A DNA stretch of 64,000 bases. Source: Hysterangium stoloniferum. Taxonomy: Eukaryota > Basidiomycota > Agaricomycetes > Hysterangiales > Hysterangiaceae. The DNA lies in assembly GCA_015178975.1 (NCBI GenBank), contig WHVD01000192.1, positions 62,001 to 126,000 on the forward strand, given 5' to 3'. Below, in pieces: positions 23,234 through 35,796 of this stretch (within the stretch, counting starts at the first letter, position 1; every line of letters begins with the position of its first letter). The notes under the pieces are model-generated. The model was not told the DNA's origin. It did not search any database and worked only from the letters and a program-made list of their open reading frames with translations. Made by a program: the position numbers and the translations under genes.

Positions 23234-23611
23234 TGAAGATTAACGAGTGTAAAATGTGTTGTTATTTGTTATGCTAATTCTCGTATATATATATATCATA
23301 CAGGTGGATAGAGTTTATCCACTTAAGTGGATCAATACATCATAACCCACATCATAATACGGATCACCTATTGCATCATATACACGGCTCCACTCGCTCC
23401 AGTTCAACACTCGTATCTCAATACTCCTCCTTGAGTGTTGAAGTACCAATACCTAGTCAGCGAAACATATTGAAGTTGAATACTATTTTATTCGACACTT
23501 AATCAAAAATGGAACGATCCAACTTATCTATCAACACACAAAGGAAATGATTGCAGATATTTTGATGAAATTGCTACCACCGTCGACTCATTCTTATCAT
23601 ACACTCATTCT

Positions 23612-26600
23612 TCATAGAGTGTGTCGATTGTGAGCAAATGCAATTGTTCCTTGATTGTCCTTGAAAATCACTGTCAGTTCTTCATAAATAATATCCAATT
23701 CTTCCAAAAAATGTCTCGTCCACATAACTTCACGTGCTGCCTCGGATAAAGCAATGTATTCAGCTTCTGTCGAAGACAGGGCTACCATTGACTGTTTTCT
23801 TGAAGACCAAGATATGGCCCCTGACCCTAAAAATACAATGTATCCTCCAGTTGACTTTCTGTCCTCTGTATCACCAGCAAAATCTGCATCCGAGTACATG
23901 TGTAAACAAAGTGTTCCTCCTCCCAAATGAAGGTTGTGATCTTGAGTGGTGTATAAGTATTGGAGAACTCGTTTTGCTAAGTTCCAATGTGCTCTTGCTG
24001 GGTTTGTTGAATATTGTGATAGTTTGTTCACAGAATATGCAATATCGGGATGTGATACCGTGGCAGCAAATATTAAACTTCCTATGATTTCACGATATGG
24101 GAGTTTCACCATTTCCTCACATTCTTCTTCTGTTTCCAGATGTGTAATGGATTGGAAGTCGACTCCTAGTGCGATAGGGGCAAACTGGTCTTGAATTCTG
24201 TATGTTGAATTTCTTCGCAATGTTTTCAATATATTCCTTTTGTGATATGAATACTGACTTCGAATCAGTGTTTCAACAAATACTCATTCCCAAAATCCAG
24301 TGCACATCTCCCTCACTCAAAATTCCAAATCGTTCACTAACTGCCTTTTCGAGATCTAGAAGATGCTTTTCATCAACCATGGCTGTCACGTCGTCCACCC
24401 AAAAAGCGACCATGGCCCAACTTCCATCGTCCCACGTTTTGAAGAATGCACCACTGTCGAAGTCGGAACAGAACCAGGTGAGTTCCTTAACCATAAAATT
24501 GTATGACGTCTTTCTCCACTCATTGCCTCCTTGGTTCATGCCATACAGAGCCTTCAATAACAGTAATGGTAGGTGCTCCTTTCCAGGTTCTTCAAACCCT
24601 TCCGGTTGCTGAACCCAAACCTTCTCCTTCATTGTCCCATGTAAGCCGATTTAACATCAAATTGACGAATGGCTGAATTCGTTATTCCTCCCAGTGCCAG
24701 TAAAATTTGAAATGTTTCCCATTTCATAACAGGTGCATATGTCTCGTTGAAATGTAAACTGGGAATCTGACTGAACCCCTTGACAACAATCTGAACTTTT
24801 CATTTTACCAGTTTGCCATTCTTGTATGTTCTGCGACATACAGTTCCCATTTTCAAAATTCGCGTTCCAGGTGGCAGTTCTTTGGGTGGTCTGAACACAT
24901 CGTGATCCAACATATTCTGCCATTCTGCTTGTCTCACCTTCTCCCAGGCGGCTCCTTCTTCTCCTGGCATGTTAAGTGCCTCTTGGATTGTCGGGTTATT
25001 TCCTATGGCGGAATACATGATGAGTCTGTCATTGTGTCCAGATTCGTCCTTATCTGCTAATATTGTACTTCCAGCTATTTCTCTTGTATGTCCAGATCGT
25101 GACATTCCACATGGGATATCAGGTACGTTCGAAACTAGCTGTGACTGGTCTGATGATTTGCTGATTTCTTTTCCTTTTTCATCAGTGGGTCTTGGTCGCG
25201 GAGGAATTTGTATCATGAGCCTAGGCTGCAGCTCATTCGGCATCACCTTTAGTTGAAGTTTGTTATTTTCCCTCGTATCTGCAACATTCCTAAATTGCCC
25301 TTCGTCTCCATATAGACCAGTGACAGCAATGTCATTGCATTTTCGTGGAATATTGTGTCTCGTACCTTTTCAATACATCTAGACCCAGGATACCATACCA
25401 AGTAACCGGTGGAGTATGGTTCATATCTGACCATGTTGCCCATTCTAGAACGTGGGTCCAATTTCTGCCATTTTTTATCTAGGGATAGCAATGCTAACTG
25501 GACTGCCAAAAATACGCAAATGGGATAGATCTGGCCTCTCTCCAGTAATACGTTCGATTGGCGTGTGTCCATTGTTGGTTCGAGTAGGACTTCAGTTTTT
25601 CAGGTACACCATTGTCTTGACAGCTATTGACCAAAGGAATTTGGGCAATTTCGATGAAAACAACATTGATCGACCCCCCTCTAAAATCATGCATATACCC
25701 CTTTCCGCAATTCCATTTTGCTGAGGCATATAAGGGACTGATGTGAACAACAATATTCCTTTGGATGATAAATATCTCTTGATTTCCAAATTGATGAATT
25801 TGGTCCCATTGTCTGCCATTATGCCTTGGACTTTCGCATCAAACTGCATCTTGAGTTTCTGTATGTATTCTCGTATTTTCTGAATGGCATCCGATTTGCT
25901 TGCTAACATTTCAATCCATAACAGTGCGTGAGTGATCGTCAATGATAATTATGAAATATCGTTTCTTATCGAAGCTTGTTGTCTCCATTGGTCTGGCCAA
26001 ATCCATGTGAAGGAGTTCTCCGAGTCGCATTGCTCGAGTTCGGCCAGTTTTAAATGGAGTTCGATGTTGCTTTCCTTTGATGCAAGCAATACAGTCAGCT
26101 TCAAATTCTTCATAATTGTTGATTTCTATTCCAGATGTGAAATGCTGTGCCAGATTTCAGATGGCGGCTGTGTGTAGATGTCCCAATCGCTGATGCCATA
26201 ACATCAAGTTGCTTGGTGATTTCGTGGAATACACTACAGGTATGTTGTCCAAGTTGTCTTGTAATTCACCTTCTGATAAATTTGTATATCCACATATTGA
26301 TGACGAGGCTGGAATCGTCCTGAATTGGAATGGGTACACATTCCCTCTCTCAACGGCTTTGCCTAAGGTTTGTCCATTTGTGTCGATAATTTTTGAACCA
26401 TTTATATCCAAATTGACTTGATATCCATCTTTGAAGAGTTGTGCAGGATTCTGGCCCAAAACTCGACACATTCAATTTCAACATTCCGACAACTTTGGCA
26501 TAAATGTAACCACCATTCGCCATCTGAATCTTCTTCAGCACATTATATGCCATAAAATTGTGTAAGTCCTGGATATTTGGCACATAATGTCCTGACGATG

Positions 26601-27566
26601 CGGAATCCAGGAAATATTTATGTTGGGTCATGTCCTTACCCATGAAAAATACAGAATCCACTGCTGTAAACATTCCTCGGCTCGAAACTAAGGTTGGTGA
26701 GTTATCAGGTGCATTAGCTGGCCCTTTGTCCTGCTTTGATTGCTGAAGATTCTTCTTTTTCCTTTTCAGACAGTTTTGCACCCAATGGGATAAATCTCCA
26801 CACTTGTAGCATCCTTGTGAACTTCTATTATTTGGCCTGCCTCGTCCCAGGTTCCCACGTCCATGCTGGAATCGTCTGCAGGACCTGATTGGATCACCTT
26901 GAGTGCAAAATGCAGAACCGTCTGCAAACATGGGGCATATTTCTTTTCGTATTTCAATTTTCCGAAGCTTGTTGACAATTTCTTCAACAGTATCCTTATT
27001 GTAGTTGATCGTTGTCGACATGATATCGAAATCTTCCGGAAGTGTGCTCATAAAAAGGCTAAGGTAATCAGGGTCCACAATGGTGTGTCCTGCTTCTAAC
27101 AACTTGATTTGGATAGAATCCATTTGGGCCTTATACTCAATTATTCTGGTTCCATCGTACCTCATATGTACGAGTTCAGAGAGTAATGTTGCCTGGCTGT
27201 TAGCAAGACGTGTTCCGTAAGTATTTTTTAGCTTATTCCAAGCGTCAACAGGATTATCATTGGTCATAATAGCTACCCTTGGTTCGTCTTCTACGCACAA
27301 CATTATTTCACTATACGCCCTCTTCTTTCAAAGCACCCAGGCTTCTTCAATTTCCAATTCATCTTTCGTCGGGGCATCCAATTTAGCGTGTGAGGGATCT
27401 GCCAATTCACCAGTTACGACTTTCCACTGGTTCAAAGATTCGAGTACAGTCTTCATACTTGCACTCCATGTAAAGTAGTTGTCCTTTCATAGCTTCAGAA
27501 AGACTTGATATGCGCTTCCAGTACTCGATTCGTAGTCCTTGATCTTCTCCAAGGTAGACATGGTAA
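23612..27566 (-). pseudogene. broken Copia Gag-Pol
   Basis: Fragments in Copia order appear on the minus strand in shifting frames. They are: a Gag start near 27566; Gag with a zinc knuckle CYKCGDLSHWVQNC (within 26350-27303); a protease-like FLDSASSGHYV; integrase GIMADNGTKFIN and PQQNGIAERG (25592-25942); reverse transcriptase with WVDD where YVDD is expected (24273-24632); and RNase H with YSDADFAGD and LSSTEAEYIAL (23612-24229). At least six frame breaks separate these pieces, so no protein is made. It is a different Copia lineage from the element at 3.3 kb. Confidence 0.9.
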
Positions 27567-27760
27567 TAATCCTGAGCGGTTCGAAGTTCTTTTTACTGAT
27601 AAGAAGGGCCGGGGCCCATAACCTGAAGATTAACGAGTGTAAAATGTGTTGTTATTCGTTACGCTAATTCTTGTATATATATATCGTACAGGTGGATAGA
27701 GTTTATCCACTTAAGTGGATCGATACATCATAACCCACATCATAATACAGATCACCTATT

Positions 27761-28748
27761 TGTTAAGAGCAGAAAACTGACTGATATTGGTTGACCGACA
27801 GGGACCAAATGGAAGGACTTGGCTTCAGCTTATGTGCTGCACCCTCACAAGTTACCATCAGGTGTCCTTAAATTTTGGGTGGGCAGAAACTAGTCCTGTC
27901 AAGTCAACCTCTCGGTAAACTACCGATCGGAAACTGAAGGATAAGTCGAGGGTTGGGCTGAGGGGTTGGAGACTGAGAGTCGGAAACTGAGAGTCGGAGA
28001 CTGAGAGAGTCAGAGACTGAGAGAGTCAGAGACTGAGAGAGTCAGAGACTGAGAGAGTCAGAGACTGAGAGAGTCAGAGACTGAGAGAGTCAGAGACTGA
28101 GAGAGTCAGAGACTGAGAGAGTCAGAGACTGAGAGAGTCAGAGACTGAGAGAGTCAGAGACTGAGAGAGTCAGAGATTAGAGGTTGAAGTCATAAATGTA
28201 GGTTGAATCATAAATCGGATGGAGTCGGAATGTGGGGGTCATGAATAGATAATGGAGTCAGAAATTAGAGGGGTATCTAAGTCGATCTAAGTTGATATTC
28301 TGATTGTCTAGTAGTTACATTACAGCGGGTCTTATATATGAGTTATCGGCGTCTAGAAACTACTAACTAAGGGAAGAGTGGAAACACTATTTGACAAATA
28401 GACTTGACTAGAAACTGGAAAGTTACGATAAGATCGGAAGCCGAGATTTAGCTGAGAGCAGGATTACGAGAAAAGGGAATAGTCCACAGGCTACAAGTAT
28501 ATATGGGCATATGTGAAACATAGAGTAAAATAGATCATCATAATGAAAAGGGACGTATCAAAGCATAACCAGATAGTACGAGTATATTTTGACAGGGGTG
28601 TAAATGAGGTTTGATCGCCATGAAGGTATACATCAGCATCGGTGTTCCGAGGTTGCCGAAATAATGACTTGATAACTTGGAACATTGATAGACGGTAGTA
28701 TTCTCAGGGACCGTCAGATTGCGACATGGTTACGACATGGTCGTAACA
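27761..28748 (-). mobile_element. solo LTR (TGTTA...TAACA family) with internal minisatellite
   Basis: 988 bp from TGTTAAGAGC to GTCGTAACA with a perfect 5-bp target duplication CTATT (27756-27760, 28749-28753), inserted inside the right LTR of the decayed Copia. It shares the block GGACTTGGCTTCAGCTTATG with the LTRs at 30752, 54396, 56695 and 62716. Orientation is opposite to the three copies at 54-63 kb. Confidence 0.92.
27997..28174. repeat. 16-bp minisatellite inside solo LTR
   Basis: About eleven near-perfect copies of GACTGAGAGAGTCAGA follow two or three shorter degenerate units (GACTGAGAGTCGGA). The related LTR at 62716 has a different 16-bp array at the equivalent place, and the copy at 54396 has only a few degenerate units. 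Confidence 0.92.
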
Positions 28749-28804
28749 CTATTGCATCATATACATGGCTCCACTCACTCTGGTTCAACACTCATATCTC
28801 AATA

Positions 28805-30751
28805 TTTTCTCACTAGAAAACCCTTGTCATCTCATTATTGGAGCCTCCACTCACATCATTACCCCTTGCAGCATACCCAATACTTGTTTATAGTACACTC
28901 CAGCCCCATTCCACCTCCACTCCATCCACTTCTCCATTTTCCATCTCCATGTATACTCTTATTTGCCACCTAGTATTGTTTCTTAGTACCATACATTAGT
29001 TTTTATCTCTCTCCACCTCATCATCACTTCCCTGTGATCTGTCCTACACTTTGCTTCTCTGATTGGCCTTCTGATCACCCATCTCAATGTACAGTAGTAT
29101 AAAGTTCTTTCCATGTACACTACAGTTCTTCAGTTCAAATATTAACTTAGGAGGATATCTGAAAACTATTAAGTATACCAAATTCTAATATACTCTAAAG
29201 GTCATTTAAACATCTGGGATGTGATTCAAACATAATTTGGTTTTTAAAACTTTCAAAAAGTTTTAAACTCTCTCATACATTACAAGCTAAAGAATCTTTC
29301 CAGACACGAGTAGACAATGAAAAAAATTAGTAGTTTGAAACACTAATACTTTTAAAAAATAGATACCTTTAGATAGTTCATTCTATGCATATGTATATCA
29401 TTGGCATCTCTAAATACATATGTATTACTTCGGAATGGATCTGTCAATCTAAACAGATTTCTACTTGATTCAACATACCCAGAATATATAGAGGGTTTTA
29501 CTTAATAAAGACAGCTGTGGTATGAAAAATTTCCAATAATATTTTACATATTTTACATGGAAATAACTTCATTACAACTTTTAAAAAACAAAGTACTAAT
29601 AAAAGTATTAGTAGGCATCTGTAAAAGGAAGGAAATTATATACAATGGAATTTGTTAAATAACTATGGGTTGTATAAAATGTAATATGGAGAACTATTTC
29701 TGATGGTTGTTTTTTGATGATATAATTGTTTCAGAATAGATATCACTATTTAAAGATGGAGTTTTGTAAAAATAAGACTTTTATTAGTAAATATTTGAGA
29801 TTATATTAATTATAAACACCCTCCTTAGATTAGTCCCTCTAAGTTTTCTGCCTTTTCCTCTCATTGCTATATTCTTAAAGAGTGGTCTTTGGCAAGCCAC
29901 AACTCTCTACTCTTCAACTCTTAGTGATTTGGTCCCCCAGTTGATTAAGCTAAGTGTCAATTTCGACTCATATTGTACTATCTGCTGTTTGAAATACCAG
30001 AGCAGCCTGACAGTTTGTGTGAGGGTGCAACACATACATACATACATATGTAAGTTGAAGCCAAGCTCCACTACACTTATAGAGTTGGACCTCATGACTA
30101 GTACAATCTCTATTGTCAGCCCTCCGATTTAACTCATTTCCTATCATCAGCCCTCCAACTTAGAGCATTTCCCCTCTTCCCAGCTTAGATCTTAACAACT
30201 GGATCATCCCTGTCAACCCTTGTCACTTCCCTATGCCAATGTTCTAACCTACTGTAATGTATTTAGGGGTTTCTCTCAGATAGCTCAATATATGCTATAG
30301 TGTCACAGAGCTTCAACAATAAAATAAGCAAAGGTCCAGTAATTTAAATACTGATAGATTAATTAGTTGCACTATTAAGCTTAAGCAACTAAAATCAATG
30401 CTTATTTTGATTATTGAAAGGTTCAATAGAACTGTGTATGACTCTTTTAGCAAATAAACAGCTATTCCTTGGGAATAGGGGCTAGAAGCTGAGTATATGT
30501 GCAGTAACTTAGCAGAGACTTGATATAAAGCTTTGGTTTCTTGTATGCTTAGGAGGATGGTCACACTTTATTGAATATACAAAGTTTTACTGAATAATCC
30601 TCATATTTTTAAGTGAAACTACTTTCTCTGTGTGAAGAGTGGTGGAAGTTCTAACTGTTCTATATATGAAGAATATCAACTGTTTAGGTATGACACGAAG
30701 ATGTATTGACTATCTAAGTCTAATATAGACCAAACACGTATTGACTATTTA
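28805..30751. other. AT-rich intergenic relic region, no gene
   Basis: 28850-29110 resembles 22680-22900 (old LTR). 29100-29830 is strongly AT-rich with no usable frame. About 30552-30630 contains a block of roughly 80 bp (CACTTTATTGAATATACAAA...CCTCATATTTTTAAGTG) repeated at 56416-56480 and 61555-61615. I cannot assign these to a named element. Confidence 0.4.
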
Positions 30752-31723
30752 TGTTAAGAACTGAAAACTGACTAATGTTGGTGGCCGACAGGGACTGATT
30801 GGAAGGACTTGGCTTCAGCTTATGTGCTGCGCCCTTGCAAATATCCGTAGTGTGTCCTTAAATTTCGGACGGGCGAAGACTAATACTAAAGAGTTCCTTT
30901 CGGCGAGATACCGATCGGGACCGAAGGATAAGTTGAGTGTTGGGCCAAGGGGTCGGGGCCAGGAGTGGGTGAGCGCACGCGAAGGCGGATGAGGGGATCC
31001 TTAGTATGAGACTGTTACAGATGTATGAGGGTATTCTGAGTCGATATTCTGATTGCCTAGTGACTACAACTACAGCGGGTTTATATACAAGTATCAAGCG
31101 TCTAGGAAATACTAACTAGGAGAAGAGTGGAACAGGGTATTGACAATAAGCTCGACTAGGAACGGGAAGTTTATGATTAGTTCGGAGGCCGATGATAACT
31201 GAGAGCGGAATTACGGTAAAAGGAAATAGTTCGAGGACTACAAATATAGATAGACATATGTGAAACATAGGATAAAACAGATCAACATAATAAAAGGGAT
31301 GTATCAAAAGTTTAACCAGATAATACGAGTATATTTTGACGTGGGCATAAACAGAGTTTGATCACTGCGAAAGCATACGTCAGCATCAGGGGCGATGGTT
31401 TCTGATGTGGTGACTTGAGCGATAACATGAATCATCGATAGGTGGCAATAACCTCGGGGCTGAACGGCTGCGACACAGTTGTAACAGTATCTCCCCATTT
31501 GGCCAAAATCCCAAGGAGGCTGAAAATCTAGATCCCGTACGTAAAACTCGTCGGGTACGGTTTGGTGTGTCAATACGTCATGTGACTCAGCAAAATTTAC
31601 ATATAAGAATTCGAGGGGTGTCAGCGCTAGATTCTTCACTTCTCTTCCCTTGACCACCATGACCATAGGGTCGGGGTCAAAACCATTCCCGGTTAGATTG
31701 ACTGTCGGGACCGAGTAGGCCAC
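30752..31723 (-). mobile_element. LTR plus internal fragment of truncated retroelement
   Basis: The LTR spans 30752-31486 (TGTTAAGAAC...GTTGTAACA, 735 bp), clearly related to the solo LTR at 27761. It is followed at higher coordinates by internal sequence, so on the minus strand this is a 3-prime LTR preceded by a purine tract (AAATGGGGAGATAC). The internal piece (31487-31723) encodes about 78 residues in one frame (PMVMVVKGREVKNLALTPLE and onward) that I do not recognise. The element is cut off near 31723, next to the coiled-coil gene. Confidence 0.75.
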
Positions 31724-31728
31724 CTAGC

Positions 31729-32643
31729 GTGCAGAAACGTCGTCAATTGCTCGAGCAGAAGAGAAAGGTGCGTGAAGAGGAGGAGTGGAAAGAGAAGGAG
31801 GAGCTGGTGGCCATTGAGGCTGAGGAGAAGAAACAGGTGGCAGAAGAGGCCATGTGCAAGCACTGGGATGCAGTGCTTGCAAAGAAAAAGCAGCAGGAGG
31901 CCAATCGGGCACGAGAGGAGGCAGCAAAGAAGAAGCGGGAGGGGAAGGTAAGTCAGCTCCAGTGTCTTTTGCGAACCTTGCTGACTTATATATATATATT
32001 TTTCAGCGCAAGGCTGCAATGCCTTCGGAGTCCAATGATGAAGAGGAAGAGGAGGATGAGGAGGATGCACCGGGGCCGTCGAGCCCCAAGGTGGGTTTGG
32101 TTTCCTAAATAAAAACTCTTCTAATAATTTTTTTTTCTTTTTAGAAACAAAAGCAGGCCCCCAAGGTGGGGCCCGAAAATGACCCTAAGTGCAACCGGTG
32201 CACGAAACGGGGTCAAACTTGCCATCCTCGGGCAATGGTTGGGGCCGCACTTGTCAAGAGTGTGCCGATCAGAAGCTTGGATGTGTCTTCCCAGGGGCCA
32301 ACAGATTGTTCCAGGAGTGACAGGCCGATGCTCTAGAAAAGCAAAACTGCCTTATGCAGACTTACTTCTCGGAAACAACTCAGTTCCGATTTGAGACACT
32401 GCGACAACAAGGGCTCATGACCAAGCAGTTGTGGCTTTTGGGCGTTGGGCTGGAGAAGCAGACCAGCGTTATCCAGTCCCTTGGGGGTCAACTTGAGCAG
32501 TATTTAGAAGTCTCGAGTTGCGATGGAGTTGGGCACGAGATTGGGGTATTGGAAAAGGTCGGTGGAGTGGTATCGGTGGCTGTCGGTGCAGGGGGAGGTT
32601 CAGAAGCCAGAGAGGAAGGGGAAGTTGTAGAAGAAGAAACTTA
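31729..32643 (+). pseudogene. broken Zn2Cys6-type coiled-coil gene
   Basis: Three exon pieces (to 31947, 32007-32090, 32145 onward) splice in phase 0. First comes a long charged coiled coil rich in Glu, Lys and Arg, then an acidic segment (DEEEEEDEEDA). Then comes the cysteine pattern CNRCTKRGQTC and, after a one-base frame change near 32225-32245, CQECADQKLGC. Together C-x2-C-x6-C...C-x2-C-x6-C fits the fungal binuclear zinc cluster, a DNA-binding fold. A TGA at 32318-32320 interrupts the reading, which then resumes in frame (coiled-coil-like tail to 32643). The 5-prime end is missing at the junction with the LTR fragment. It is probably one member of a dispersed family and not functional here. 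Confidence 0.65.
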
Positions 32644-32735
32644 GATAATAGAAATATATCAGTTTTTCCTTTAAAACAAACAAATCATAGTGTGAAGAAC
32701 ATAATGCATAGTCAGGAAAGGGTCGGATACCACCT

Positions 32736-33373
32736 TGTGAAGAGTGGTGGATTCTGACCACTCTATATATGAAGAATAGTGTTTATTCAACTACTATTAG
32801 AGAGTATTGACCGTCAGTACAATACTATAGACTACTAGACTGTTAGTACTAGTATAAGAATGCACTGCACGCCTCAAGAGCAACTGTATAGTTGCTCGTG
32901 ACAGCTTAGAACAGTAAGATAACGAGTTGACCTTTTACGGTACAACTAATAGCTAGAAATAAGAAAGATACTCAGCTAAAGACTGAATGTCTAGGATAGA
33001 GTATTAGTAGCGTGAGTCGACTACGGTGTCGATGAGCGCAAAGTCTTGAAAGCGGAACTCGACCTTAGCGGTTCGAGTTCAAAAGGCTACTAGTAGACTA
33101 GAGAATACTACCTTTATGGTAGCTGAGATACTACCCTTGACACCTCTCGTTATTCGACGTCTGAGTCGTTACGAAGTGGTGTCTGCTGGGTAAAAAGTTG
33201 TCTCCGTTTAGCGCTGAGAGCGCCCATAGATATACACAAGACTTCGAACTAAGAAATACGGGTATGCTCGAAGATCTAGAGAGTTAGGGAAAAAGAGTAA
33301 GAACTAAATAATATAATACTATAATATATGTATTATTCCACAGTCCAATCATGATATATGCATACCCTTCACA
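32736..33373 (-). repeat. 3-prime LTR of the chromovirus
   Basis: 638 bp from TGTGAAGAGTGG to ACCCTTCACA, inverted termini TGTGAAG/CTTCACA. The inner edge is preceded on the minus strand by a purine tract ending CTGGGGGGCAC. It is homologous to 22024-22666 throughout. Confidence 0.92.
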
Positions 33374-33410
33374 GTGCCCCCCAGTTCGAAGAGATGTGCT
33401 ATACTAGGTG

Positions 33411-35444
33411 TCAAAGAGCATCTGGGACACCGCCCCAAGCTTCCTGTGAGGATCCCCCAAGGTCCAAAATGAGGTTTCCCCATCGTTCCCTTTTTACTCT
33501 GAAGGATTCAGCTATTCTCGCCCGAGTCAAATCACTAGAGTTCCTGTACAAAGAGTCGGCCCATCGTCTGTAGGCTTTCTCTCTGCAACGAACGACTGCA
33601 CAGACACTAACCGGCGGAGCGGAAATCCGCACGAGAAGAGGAGCTTTGGGGAGGGGAGACGAAGACGCGGGCAGTAAGGCAGGAACGTGTGGTTGCATGG
33701 TGGTCTCTGTGGGAGGCGTCAGGACGATGGCTTCGAGTAAATCTACTAAGCCAGCAATAGAGAGGACATTCGCTGAGTCTGGGGGCAGACGGTGAAGCTC
33801 CACTATGATGTGCCGGAACATAGAGAGTTTAATCTCCTGTGCTGCTCGTGCAAAGTTCTTCCCCTCTGCGAGATCCTCGAAGGAGAGATAGAAATCCTCC
33901 ATTATCTCCGACAACGGAGCCAGACCGCGACAACCCTTGAGGCTCCCTTGAAGGACCGGTTGTTGAAGTACTGGCACGAGCTCTGATAGCACCCTTCTGA
34001 CAGGAAACTGTTCGGAAGGGTAGTTGACAGCTACTCGCATCCAGAAAGTTGTGGATACGGGCTCAGTGAGGGGAACCGGGCTATCAAGGACGGGAATAGG
34101 GGATTGTTCTCGGAGAGGAGTGGTGGCTTTCTGCATCTCCTTCACCTTTCTGCTTGCCAGGGGATCAATGACGTCCGGTGTAGGGGGGTCCAAATCGACA
34201 TCCATTCGCTCTGGTGGAAGGTCCTGGATAGGGCTACCCAAGGACATGCAATATGAATATGGAGAATCGGGAGGGATACCCGGTGACGGCGGAAGTTGGG
34301 TCGGTACCGGTATAGCTTTCGGGGAGGGAGAGAGACGAGGTGCTAGAATCGGGGAAGGTTTGCGTTGGGTAGAGGGAGTGTGTGTCGGGTGAAGGATGGG
34401 AGGGGGCCTCGACATCCCAAGTGAGGTTGGGACTGGTACAGCGTTTGAAGAGGGAGGTAAATGAGGCGTTAGAATCGGGGCTGAGGGAGTGTGTGCAGGG
34501 TGAATGATGGGAAGGAGCCTCGACGTTGGCGAGAGATGTGGGACCGGAATCGTGGATGGTTCGCATTCCAGTGACTGTTGACTAGGGCGGTGACCCCTCC
34601 ATACTCTGGATGACGGTCTCCGCGTTTGTCTTTGGTTGGGGTCGCTGGTTACGAAATGAACTTCAGATGGGAGAAGGAACCCTTCATGGCAATCCTCTCC
34701 CAAAGATCGGATACTATACACGCCATTCCTGTTCTCGTCCTCCTCCTCATCCTCGTCCGAGGAAAACTCAATTGGTCCCCTACGGTATCCCTTTTCTTGT
34801 TGGGGCAGCGTTTGACCGTCCCCTCAGGTGAGAACTATGCGTTGCAACTTAATGCGTCGAAGTAGCTCCCAGTCGTAAAAGATGGTACCCTCCTTCTCCT
34901 TCCAGCTCTTGGTTCCCGTCGTCCTAATACAAGGCGTCCCACCCTCGCTATCATCGGTCTCCGCGAAGTCGGCCCATTTCTCTCCCGTGGGGGGAAGGAT
35001 CGGCACTGAAGCTCTGTTTCCGCACTGCGCTCTGTACTCACACCGCTGCCGCTTGGAGGGGACTCCTTCTCTTGCTCCCCTCACCTCCTGTTGACTTCTA
35101 TACTCAGCACGCCTTTCTCTTTTGCGGGCGAGTCTCCTTGCGTTGTGTTCTTCCATGAACATTTCCTGCTTCCGCATGCTAGCAGCGACTTCCTCAGATG
35201 ATGGCCTGATGGAGGGGCCTAACGGCTTGCTCCAATCCATACCGGTATTTTTCCCCGGCTCATCACCAAAGGAGAAAGTCGAAAGGGGGGTTGATTCCTG
35301 GGTACCCCAATTGCTCTCGACATTGTCTGTACGAGGCACGCGGGTGATGAATCCCCCGCCGGTCGTGGATGTACTGGCTGTTGGGGCTCGCTGGACCTTT
35401 TTGAACTTAGGGAGGACTTGCTTGTTTTGTTGGAAAGGGAGCAT
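33411..35444 (-). pseudogene. chromovirus accessory 3-prime ORF, one in-frame TGA
   Basis: From the ATG at 35444-35442 one reading frame runs to a stop at 33411-33413 (678 codons), interrupted only by TGA at 34824-34826. The two halves are in the same frame. The first 206 codons are basic and Arg/Glu-rich (ARRLARKRERRAEYRSQQE). After the TGA come an acidic run (SSDEDEEEDE), a long Pro/Ser linker with repeated HPTHTPS-like words, and a folded-looking C-terminus rich in Leu, Arg and Trp (YRRWADSLYRNS, FRVKRERWGNLILDLGG). I see no signal peptide or membrane helix, so it is not an obvious envelope gene. It lies between the chromodomain and the 3-prime LTR, outside the usual gag-pol plan. I recognise no family. 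Confidence 0.65.
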
Positions 35445-35796
35445 TATAACGCGATAAAAGTGGTGAAGTTGAAGATAGAGGGAAGGACGTGGTGTGAAAG
35501 ATAAAGAAAATTTATGCGAATTTACATGTACTTTTTTTTTATATATATTGAATTGAAACTCCGCTCGGTTGGTCGTTAAATAGAATTCATTAATTGTGGC
35601 CAGGTTTTGGGGAAATGTGTCCGCTGCCAATTAATGGTTGTCCCAATCGACAGAAGGGATAGAAAAATGAAAAAGAATAAAAGCCAACGATATGGCTCAC
35701 CGAATAACTGAGATATTTCTGAAAGGAAGTTACAAAAGAGAGGGAATAGATGATTCTTTGAGCGCATATATCCCGTTAAATGTTGAACAGCGCCTT

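Larger units (their letters stand above)
23234..28804 (-). mobile_element. decayed Copia element with a nested solo LTR
   Basis: The left LTR (23234-23423, 190 bp) and right LTR (27624-27760 resumed at 28754-28804) both run from TGAAGATTAACG to TATCTCAATA on the plus strand. The right LTR is followed on its inner side by the initiator-Met primer site (minus strand GGTTATGGGCCC at about 27612-27623). The left LTR is preceded by a purine tract (AAGGAGGAG on the minus strand). Flanks GTTTC and TTTTC may be a diverged target duplication. Several mismatches between LTRs and many coding breaks make this much older than the 3.3 kb Copia. Its right LTR was later interrupted at 27761. Confidence 0.9.

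Noticed and set aside
27997..28174. CRISPR array
   Set aside because: The 16-bp units are contiguous, with no spacers, inside a eukaryotic LTR; a minisatellite.
33411..34721. Envelope gene of a retrovirus-like element
   Set aside because: Position would fit, but there is no signal peptide, transmembrane helix or glycosylation-rich ectodomain; composition is Pro/Ser and charged.
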